DNA of 14,796 bases from an uncultured Sphingobacteriaceae bacterium (GTDB lineage: Bacteria; Bacteroidota; Bacteroidia; Sphingobacteriales; Sphingobacteriaceae). The translations under genes and the position numbers were made by a program. Location of the stretch: positions 1-14,796 of the forward strand of contig CALNCF010000219.1 of assembly GCA_937875035.1 (NCBI GenBank), read 5' to 3'. Below, piece after piece: positions 1 to 6,330 of the stretch. The notes beneath the pieces were generated by a model. That model made no database searches, was not told where the DNA came from, and saw only the letters and a program-made list of their open reading frames with translations. Each line of letters starts with the position of its first letter. Within the stretch, counting starts at the first letter, position 1.

Positions 1-1299
1 GGCGATCGTCCGAAAGCAGAATTCAACACAGGCTTCTCTTATAAGATCGACCGCCCGTACCAGCAGGTGGAGCATGAGCTTTTCAAGGCGAAAGGCTTCA
101 TCCGTACAGGCAGTGGCTCCAGGCTGAACCTTGTTTACGCGAGGCAGTATAACCTGCGGAATGAGTTCGACAAGGATAAGCCCCTGAACGACCAGCTTGC
201 CGCCCTGAACCGTCCCGAACTTCATTACGTAATCACCTCGCACCTGCTGGAGATGAACTGGGAGCATACCCTTAACGAGGAGATCTCGGGGATGATCGGA
301 GCCAGCGGAATGTACCAGAAGAATACTTTCCAGGGCCGGCAGTTCATCCCGAACTTCGAGAACTATACAGGTGGGCTGTACTGGATCGAGCGCATGGTGA
401 AGAAGCGTTTCGAATGGGAGCTGGGGCTGAGGTACGATCACAAATTCCTGCAGATCTATAAATATGACAAGGGGAATATTCTTACCCCGACACATACCTT
501 TCAGAATGTTTCCGGGAATTTTGGCGTGGAATATAAGGCGACTGCCGATGTTCACTATCACCTGAATATCGGTACCGCATTTCGTTCGCCGGCGGTCAAT
601 GAATTATATGCCAACGGACTTCATCACGGGGCCGCGCAGGTGCTGATCGGGAATGTAAACCTCCGTCCCGAAAATGCTTATGTGGCCATCGCGGGGATTG
701 AAGTTTCGCCGGAGAAAAGGTTAAGCGGCCAGCTCGATGTGTATTATAAAGTGGTAGATGACTATATCTATTTACAGGCGCAGCTGCCGCCCATGCTGAC
801 CATCCGTGGCGCTTTCCCGGCCTTTGCATACCGGCAAACGAACGCGGTGTTCTATGGAATGGACGCGGCGCTGAACTACCAGTTTACTGCCAGGCTGAAT
901 TCGTTTACCAGGATCAATATGGTGAGGGCTTACGAAACCTCTTCCGGCGGGTATCTTCCGCTGATCCCTTCCGACCGTTTCGAGAATGGACTGAAATGGA
1001 AGGGTGAAAAAACAGGACCGTTCCTTCAGCCTGAATTTTCGCTCTCGGCGCTCAACGTATTGAAGCAGACACGCATGAACAGGGCAGAGGATTATAAGGA
1101 TGCCCCGGACGCGTATATGCTTTTCAATTTCGATGTGAGCACATCCTTCCGCTTCGCCGGGCAGAACTTTGATGCAGGCTTCAGTGTGAACAATATCATG
1201 AATACGAAATACAGGGAATATATGGATGCCTTCCGCTACTTCAACGATGAGCCTGGAAGGTCATTTACCCTGAGGTTGAAATATCATATCAATCATTAA
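1..1299 (+). CDS. TonB-dependent outer-membrane receptor, C-terminal part (5' end outside window)
   Basis: The frame is open from base 1, so the gene starts upstream; the GTG at 67 is internal. About 432 residues of a TonB-dependent receptor barrel are visible: alternating amphipathic strands, the late-barrel motif FRSPAVNELYANG (about 581-620) followed by HHGA, IGN and LRPE, and a C-terminal PGRSF strand ending in KYHINH. Such receptors import scarce ligands across the outer membrane using TonB/ExbBD energy. The NELYANG-x-HHGA-x(5)-GN-x-x-L-x-PE pattern resembles ZnuD-like zinc/haem receptors as I remember them, so zinc or another metal complex is a reasonable guess for the ligand. The plug domain and signal peptide are not in the window. 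A lipoprotein gene follows after 24 bases, probably in the same transcript. Membership of the receptor family is secure; substrate is inference. Confidence 0.9.
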   Translation, partial: GDRPKAEFNTGFSYKIDRPYQQVEHELFKAKGFIRTGSGSRLNLVYARQYNLRNEFDKDKPLNDQLAALNRPELHYVITSHLLEMNWEHTLNEEISGMIGASGMYQKNTFQGRQFIPNFENYTGGLYWIERMVKKRFEWELGLRYDHKFLQIYKYDKGNILTPTHTFQNVSGNFGVEYKATADVHYHLNIGTAFRSPAVNELYANGLHHGAAQVLIGNVNLRPENAYVAIAGIEVSPEKRLSGQLDVYYKVVDDYIYLQAQLPPMLTIRGAFPAFAYRQTNAVFYGMDAALNYQFTARLNSFTRINMVRAYETSSGGYLPLIPSDRFENGLKWKGEKTGPFLQPEFSLSALNVLKQTRMNRAEDYKDAPDAYMLFNFDVSTSFRFAGQNFDAGFSVNNIMNTKYREYMDAFRYFNDEPGRSFTLRLKYHINH

Positions 1300-1323
1300 A
1301 AAATCAAAAAAAATCAAATCAGT

Positions 1324-1884
1324 ATGAAAAAGATCAGTCAGATTACCCTCGTTTTTTTAATTGCAGCAGTCTTTTTTACAGGTTGTAAAAAAGATGATGA
1401 TTCCGTAGCCAATCCCACGCCTCCCAATGAAGAGGAATTGATCACTACCCTGAAGATCACGTTCGTGGATTCTGCGGATGTGAACGCGGCTCCGAAAGTG
1501 TTTTATTACCGCGACCTGGATGGCGATGGCGGTTTGCCGGCAACATCCGACAGCATTAAGCTGGATGCGAACAAAACGTATTATGCTACCCTGCTGCTGC
1601 TGAATGAAGCGGTAGCCCCGGTGGATACGATCTCGAACGAGATCCTCGAAGAGGGGGTCGATCATTTATTTATTTATGATGTGCACGATCCGCTGGCGAA
1701 GGTGAGCATCACCGACCAGGATGAGAATGGTCTGCCATTAGGATTGCAATCTACCTGGAGAACCGGCACGAGCGGTAAAACGCATGTACACATCATCCTG
1801 AAACACCAGCCTGGTGTGAAAGATGGAACAGAGGCTCCGGGTCAGACCGATATTGAGTCTTATTTTGAGCTCGTGGTGCAATAG
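1324..1884 (+). CDS. Small lipoprotein paired with the TonB receptor, probably surface exposed
   Basis: A 186-residue protein with a lipoprotein signal: K2K3, a hydrophobic stretch at residues 4-18, and lipobox FTGC with the lipidated cysteine at position 21. Residues after the cysteine read KKDDD, like the lysine/acidic export signals that send Bacteroidota lipoproteins to the cell surface. The mature part is a beta-rich domain starting near LITTLKITF, with an acidic DLDGDGG segment near residue 67 and an HVHIIL strand near the C-terminus. I recall similar proteins beside TonB receptors in Bacteroidota, sometimes annotated as 'type 1 periplasmic binding fold superfamily', but no specific function is established that I know of. 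By position it is likely a ligand-capturing or accessory partner of the receptor. It ends in TAG, the only TAG terminating an intact gene in the window. Confidence 0.85.
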   Translation: MKKISQITLVFLIAAVFFTGCKKDDDSVANPTPPNEEELITTLKITFVDSADVNAAPKVFYYRDLDGDGGLPATSDSIKLDANKTYYATLLLLNEAVAPVDTISNEILEEGVDHLFIYDVHDPLAKVSITDQDENGLPLGLQSTWRTGTSGKTHVHIILKHQPGVKDGTEAPGQTDIESYFELVVQ

Positions 1885-1921
1885 GTGAAAAATGATGGCG
1901 GTACGCCGCAGAGAAATAGAT

Positions 1922-1957
1922 ACAGGCCGATCCTTTTGGACCGGCCTGTTCTTTTAG
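1922..1957. terminator. Shared terminator hairpin between convergent lipoprotein gene and hutH
   Basis: Two 12-base arms (1922-1933 and 1938-1949) surround a TTTT loop. On the plus strand there is one A-C mismatch; on the minus strand the same position becomes a G-U pair, so the stem is complete there. TTCTTTTA follows on the plus strand; the minus side is only moderately T-rich. It lies 37 bases after the lipoprotein stop and 15 bases after the hutH stop, so it probably terminates both. Confidence 0.75.
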
Positions 1958-1964
1958 GAATATC

Positions 1965-3440
1965 TTAAGAAATAAATTGTACCGACAGTGCAATATCGTC
2001 AGAGAGCACGCGGTCATCTTCATTCCGCTTCACGTTCTTCCGGTATGAGTCCATAATATGCTCTACTTCCGGAGAAGATTTAAGTGGTCTTCTGAACTCC
2101 AGTGCCTGTGCGGCATTCAGCAGCTCGATGGCTAATACCCTGCGCAGGTTATCGGTTACACGCAGGCATTTGGTCGCGGCATTCGCACCCATGCTCACGT
2201 GATCTTCCTGTCCGTTGGAAGATACGATGGAATCTACCGAAGCCGGGCTGCATAATTGTTTATTCTGACTTACAATGGAAGCGGCGGTGTATTGAGGGAT
2301 CATAAAACCGGAATTGAGTCCGGGATTGTCTACCAGGAATGCCGGAAGGTTCCGTAAGCCGGAGATCAGCTGGTAGGTTCTGCGTTCGGAAATGCTGCCT
2401 AATTCAGCCAAAGCGATGGCCAGGAAATCCAGCGCGAGCGCTAAAGGCTGTCCGTGGAAATTTCCCCCGGAAACGATCAGGTCTTCATCCGGGAATACAT
2501 TCGGGTTGTCGGTCACCGAATTGATCTCGGTCGTGAACACACCCTCCACATAAGCAATGGCATCTTTCGAAGCGCCGTGCACCTGCGGTACGCAACGGAA
2601 AGAGTACGGATCCTGTACCTGTGTTTTCGCACCGGCAGCGATCTCACTCCCCTTTAATAATCTGAGTATATTCTGAGCCGTGTCTGATTGCCCCTGGTGA
2701 GGACGTACCTGATGGATAAGCTCGTTGAAAGGGTCGAGGCGGCAATCGAAAGCATCCAGCGAAACTGCGGTAATACGATCGGCCCATTGCACCAGCTTAC
2801 GTGATTCGAGCAGGCAGTACACACCATACGCACTCATGAATTGAGTGCCGTTCAGCAATGCTAATCCCTCTTTCGATTTAAAAGGAATGGCTTTCCAGTT
2901 GAATTTTTCCAGCATGGCTTCTCCGCTCATGCGTGTTCCCTGGTATACAACCTCACCCATACCGATCAGCGGCAGACAAAGGTGTGCAAGCGGGGCGAGA
3001 TCGCCGGAAGCGCCAAGCGAACCCTGGTTATAAACGACCGGGTAAATTCCATGATTATAGAAATCGACCAGGCGCTGTACGGTTTCCAGCTGTACGCCCG
3101 AATGCCCGTAGGAAAGCGACTGGATCTTCAGCAAGAGCATGAGGCGGATGATATGCGCGGGAACCTCTTCCCCTGTTCCGCAGGCATGCGACATCACCAG
3201 ATTCTTTTGCAATTGCCCGAGTTCATCATCGTTGATCTTTACATCGCAAAGGGAACCGAAGCCGGTATTGATTCCGTATACAGGGGATGTACTGTTCGCC
3301 ATTTTGCGGTCGAGGTACTCGCGGCACTTGACGATCTTGTTAACGGCTTCTTCGGATAATGCCAGTTGCCTGTTTTCCGAAAGAATACCGGCGATCTGGT
3401 CGATACTTAAATGTGTGGTACTGATATGATGAATGTCCAT
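1965..3440 (-). CDS. hutH: Histidine ammonia-lyase
   Basis: HutH removes ammonia from L-histidine to give trans-urocanate, the first step of histidine breakdown in the cytoplasm. The 491 residues match the usual length of about 500. The hallmark GSLGASGDLAPLAH is present, with Ala144-Ser145-Gly146 forming the self-made MIO electrophile. Other family segments visible are YGINTGFG near residue 55, the QDPYSFRC segment in the middle, and SVTDNPNVF and GGNFHGQP in the second half. The ATG at 3440 gives a normal N-terminus. The gene starts 42 bases after the hisS stop on the same strand, so co-transcription with hisS is likely. No hutU, hutI or hutG is in the window, so the rest of the pathway must be elsewhere. 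The related family tyrosine/phenylalanine ammonia-lyase is less likely, because the sequence is HutH-like throughout. Confidence 0.96.
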   Translation of the reverse strand: MDIHHISTTHLSIDQIAGILSENRQLALSEEAVNKIVKCREYLDRKMANSTSPVYGINTGFGSLCDVKINDDELGQLQKNLVMSHACGTGEEVPAHIIRLMLLLKIQSLSYGHSGVQLETVQRLVDFYNHGIYPVVYNQGSLGASGDLAPLAHLCLPLIGMGEVVYQGTRMSGEAMLEKFNWKAIPFKSKEGLALLNGTQFMSAYGVYCLLESRKLVQWADRITAVSLDAFDCRLDPFNELIHQVRPHQGQSDTAQNILRLLKGSEIAAGAKTQVQDPYSFRCVPQVHGASKDAIAYVEGVFTTEINSVTDNPNVFPDEDLIVSGGNFHGQPLALALDFLAIALAELGSISERRTYQLISGLRNLPAFLVDNPGLNSGFMIPQYTAASIVSQNKQLCSPASVDSIVSSNGQEDHVSMGANAATKCLRVTDNLRRVLAIELLNAAQALEFRRPLKSSPEVEHIMDSYRKNVKRNEDDRVLSDDIALSVQFIS

Positions 3441-3482
3441 GAGGTATATACTGTTTATAGGATATTAAAAGGCTTGGTGTTT

Positions 3483-4840
3483 TTATTGCATTTCCCGGAT
3501 GATCTCGTCGATGGTTAAGGAGCGCTGCTCTCCGCTTTGCATATTTTTCAGGCTGAGCTTCCCGCTTTTCATTTCTTCCTCACCGATCAATGCTACATAC
3601 GCGATCTGCTTGTCGTTCGCGTATTTCAGCTGCTTCTGCAGCTTGGCCGGAGCCGGGTAGATCTCACTGGAGATGCCTGCGTTTCGTAGCTGCTGCAACA
3701 GGGGAAGCGCGAAGCGTTCCGCGGCTTCATCAAAATTCGTAAGCAGAATCTTTGTCGAAACAGAAGCCGTGCCGGGGAAGAGCTTCAGCTCTTCCATCAC
3801 ATCGTAAATGCGGTCTGCTCCGAAAGAGATTCCTACACCTGTCAGGTTCTTTAAACCGAACATACCGGTGAGGTCATCATAACGTCCGCCGCCGCCGATG
3901 CTGCCCATCGCGGCTTCATGCGTCTTCACTTCGAAGATCGCACCCGTGTAATAATTCAGTCCGCGTGCCAGGGTAATATCGAGAGTTACTTTCGCATGCT
4001 GTAAGGTGAACGCGTCTACATAGTAAAATACCTTCTCCAGCTCTTCAATACCCCTGAGCCCGGTCTCGCTCTGCTTCAATACTTCGCGCAGCGAGGCGAT
4101 CTTCTCGGCATTGCTTCCTTGTAAGGCAATAATAGGCTCAAGCTTGCGCAGGTCTTCTTCCGAAAATCCTTTTTCCTGTAATTCTTTTTTCACACCATCC
4201 ATGCCGATCTTATCCAGCTTGTCGATGGCTACGGTCATGTCGATAATGAGCTCCGGCTTACCGATCACTTCGGCAATGCCGGCCAATACCTTGCGGTTGT
4301 TGATGAGGATGCTGAAATCGCGAAGGCCAAGCTGCGAAAGAGCTTCATCGTAGATCAGGATGAATTCGGCTTCGTTCAATAAGGAATCAGAGCCTACCAC
4401 ATCGGCATCGCACTGGTAGAATTCGCGGTAGCGGCCTTTCTGCGGACGGTCGGCGCGCCATACCGGCTGCACCTGGTAACGTTTGAACGGGAAGGTGATC
4501 TCGTTCTGGTGCATCACCACATAGCGTGCGAAGGGTACGGTAAGGTCGTAGCGCAATGCTTTTTCTGAAATATCGGCGGTCAGTGATCTTGAATTTCTTT
4601 GTGCCAGCTTCTGTTCATCGGCTTTCGCCAGGAAATCGCCTGAATTCAGGATCTTGAAGATGAGCTGGTCCCCCTCATCGCCGTACTTGCCGGTCAGGGT
4701 CGACAGGTTTTCCATGGTCGGGGTTTCTATAGGCTGGTAACCGTATTTTTTGAATACGGTGCGGTATCAAAAATATAGGTTCGCCTGCTGACTTCAGCCG
4801 GCGAGAAATCTCTGGTTCCTTTCGGAATGGATGGTTTCAT
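3483..4840 (-). CDS. hisS: Histidine--tRNA ligase, reading frame broken near the N-terminus
   Basis: Class II aminoacyl-tRNA synthetase that charges tRNA-His. The main frame (4715 down to 3483, 410 residues) carries motif 2 (QPVWRADRPQKGRYREFYQ), the histidine-binding ARGLNYYTG and GGGGRYDDL segments, motif 3 (GVGISFGADRIYD), and a C-terminal anticodon-binding domain from about TKILLTNFDE. The true start is the ATG at 4840, which opens with MKPSIPKGTRDFSPAEVSRR, the standard N-terminus in this phylum. That frame runs 26 family-like codons to 4763, then becomes APYSKNTVTSL and stops at TAG 4729-4727. Family-like sequence (R-TVFKKYGYQPIETPT) continues in the other frame from 4763 into Met at 4715. 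About 4 bases appear to be missing; restoring them gives about 453 residues, the normal length. Starting at 4715 would omit the N-terminal helix and motif 1 region, which is unlikely to work. It may be a sequence error, a real mutation, or be rescued by slippage. Confidence 0.93.
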
Positions 4841-4858
4841 ATCGGTCGCACTAAGTGT

Positions 4859-4867
4859 GCAAAAATA
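4859..4867 (-). promoter_or_regulatory. Putative Bacteroidota -7 promoter box for hisS
   Basis: Read on the minus strand, TATTTTTGC fits the Bacteroidota -7 consensus TAnnTTTG plus a pyrimidine and lies 18 bases before the hisS ATG at 4840, nearly the same arrangement as the box before the aldehyde dehydrogenase gene. No good -33 TTTG at the usual spacing was found. The element overlaps the T-tract of the preceding gene's terminator, so the match could be partly fortuitous. Confidence 0.45.
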
Positions 4868-4890
4868 AGAAAAGCAGGCAAAAAGCCTGC
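4861..4890 (-). terminator. Intrinsic terminator after the phosphatase gene
   Basis: On the minus strand, GCAGGC, a TTTTT loop and GCCTGC form a perfect 6-bp stem (4890-4874), followed by TTTTCTTATTTTT. It begins 25 bases after the phosphatase stop at 4916 and precedes hisS, separating the two transcripts. Confidence 0.75.
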
Positions 4891-4915
4891 ATTTACCAAA
4901 GAATCGGAGCCTCGC

Positions 4916-5371
4916 TTAAGCTTTGTGCCTGCGGATGATCTCCTGGCATGCTTCTTCAATCATCCGGAACACCGGGACGAAAAGTTTTTCATCGTACCAG
5001 GGGTCTGGGACCGCCTTATTCCTGCCGGGCTCCACAAGGTTGAGCAGGATCTCCACTTTATGCCTGTCTTCATCATTGCGCGCCTGTGCGATCACATCAC
5101 GGTAATTGGAAGAATCCATCACATAGATCTTATCGAACGCATCGAAATCCCTGCTGGTAAAAAGACGTGCGCGCAGGGGAGAAATATCGACACCAAAACC
5201 GAGTGCGGTCTTCTGAGCCCTTGCATCCGGCGCTTCGCCTACATGCCATGAACCGGTTCCTGCGGAATCGATTTCCCAGTCGAGCCGGTGATCAGAAATT
5301 AGCTTGCGCATAATGCCATCGGCTATGGGTGAGCGGCAGATATTGCCTAAGCATACCATCAGAATTTTCAT
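4916..5371 (-). CDS. Low-molecular-weight protein-tyrosine phosphatase family protein
   Basis: A 151-residue cytoplasmic protein of the normal size for this family. The N-terminal phosphate-binding loop CLGNICRSP gives nucleophile Cys7 and Arg13 (C-x5-R), and the general-acid loop DPWYDE supplies Asp123. This is the chemistry of a cysteine-phosphate hydrolase. Members remove phosphate from protein tyrosine (for example in capsule regulation) or, in some Gram-positives, from protein arginine; which applies here cannot be told from sequence. No tyrosine autokinase or capsule gene is in the window. The gene lies between the ComA homologue (62 bases upstream, with an intervening hairpin) and its own terminator. 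ATG 5371 places the P-loop at the usual position. Confidence 0.93.
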   Translation of the reverse strand: MKILMVCLGNICRSPIADGIMRKLISDHRLDWEIDSAGTGSWHVGEAPDARAQKTALGFGVDISPLRARLFTSRDFDAFDKIYVMDSSNYRDVIAQARNDEDRHKVEILLNLVEPGRNKAVPDPWYDEKLFVPVFRMIEEACQEIIRRHKA

Positions 5372-5389
5372 AAGCGGCTTTTAACGGAA

Positions 5390-5416
5390 ACGTGCCCGGT
5401 CGGAGGCCAGGCACGT
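5390..5416 (-). other. Inverted repeat between the ComA-family gene and the phosphatase gene
   Basis: ACGTGCC and GGCACGT (7 bp), extended by a mismatch and GG/CC, enclose a 7-base loop. On the minus strand it lies 17 bases after the comA stop and is followed by TTTCCGTTAAAA, a poor T-tract. It may be a leaky terminator or 3'-end processing hairpin that lowers phosphatase expression relative to the gene upstream. The inverted repeat is seen; its role is inferred. Confidence 0.45.
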
Positions 5417-5433
5417 ATATAATTTATTGTTGA

Positions 5434-6195
5434 TTATTTATCGAGAAAATGGTGAAAGGTATCGCTGCGTAAGCCCAGTCGTAATGTTTCCAGCGGAATT
5501 ACTTCGGATGGAGGAATATTGCCCAGGTTGACGTTCGCGCCCAGCAGCTTGATGAACCAGGTCTGCTGCGATTTCTGCGGAGCTTCCCAGAGGATCTTTT
5601 CCGCGGGGATTTTGCTCAGGAGCTCCTGCACCAGGCCCTGGCGTACCTCACCCGAATCGCGGTAGATCCCGATGTTGCCGCTTTCGCGAGCTTCGGCGAT
5701 CACATAGTGTGAGCCGGCCGCCAGCTCTGCGTTCATCAGCTCGATCCATTGGTAAGGAGCCATAATGTTGGCCGCATCCTTAGAGCCCACTTCCGATACC
5801 ACGGTTACCTGCCTGGCAAGCTCGGAGATATACTCGCATTTTTTTTCATGATCGAGGATGATCGACCCGTCTGATACCTCTGCGTATTCCATGTCGTATT
5901 TTTCGAGTACCCGTTTGTAATCGTCGAACTGGTTACGAACGATAAAGGCTTCGAAAAGAGTTCCGCCAAAGTAAACCGGGATGCCTGCATCACGGTAGAC
6001 CTTCAGCTTTTCTTTCAGGTTGGGAGATACATAAGATGTTGACCAGCCCAGCTTTACAATGTCAGTGTAGGGCCCGGACATTTCAATGAAGTTCTCCACC
6101 TCGCGTGTGCTGAGCCCTTTGTCCATCACCATGGTAAACCCATGTGTGCGTGGCTTTTGTATACGCTCAGGAATCTGTGATAAATGATAGTTCAT
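5434..6195 (-). CDS. comA: Phosphosulfolactate synthase (ComA / Hsa32 family)
   Basis: ComA joins sulfite to phosphoenolpyruvate to make (R)-phosphosulfolactate, known from methanogen coenzyme M synthesis; the plant heat-stress protein Hsa32 is a relative. The 253 residues from ATG 6195 match the roughly 250-residue family. Visible family-like segments are VMDKGLS (residues 23-29), DIVKLGWSTSY (45-55), GGTLFEAF (77-84), SEVGSKD, YVIAEARESG, and WEAPQKSQQ followed by LGANVNLGNI, in the order of a TIM barrel. The frame extends 30 codons upstream to 6285, but that stretch is not family-like, so 6195 is preferred. It lies between a TPR protein gene (135 bases upstream) and the phosphatase. Coenzyme M is not expected in this phylum; supplying sulfolactate or a precursor for sulfonate metabolites (for example sulfonolipids) is a hypothesis. 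Confidence 0.87.
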   Translation of the reverse strand: MNYHLSQIPERIQKPRTHGFTMVMDKGLSTREVENFIEMSGPYTDIVKLGWSTSYVSPNLKEKLKVYRDAGIPVYFGGTLFEAFIVRNQFDDYKRVLEKYDMEYAEVSDGSIILDHEKKCEYISELARQVTVVSEVGSKDAANIMAPYQWIELMNAELAAGSHYVIAEARESGNIGIYRDSGEVRQGLVQELLSKIPAEKILWEAPQKSQQTWFIKLLGANVNLGNIPPSEVIPLETLRLGLRSDTFHHFLDK

Positions 6196-6330
6196 GTATA
6201 GTGTTTTATTTTTTTCTGCTGAAATGCTGATGCCTCGGCATGCGCTGCAATGCCGGGGAGACCGTACGCGTGAGCCCGCGTTCAAACTTCGATTTTTTTC
6301 GGCTAAAGTAAAATAGCCTACGGAAAAAAT

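Noticed and set aside
6196..6285. 30-codon N-terminal extension of the ComA homologue
   Set aside because: The extension is Arg/Cys-rich, does not resemble the family, and crosses an intergenic-looking AT-rich stretch; the ATG at 6195 gives the normal length.
6299..6318. GGCTA/TAGCC inverted repeat after the TPR gene as a terminator
   Set aside because: Only 5 bp with an 8-base loop, and on the minus strand it is followed by A-rich and not T-rich sequence.
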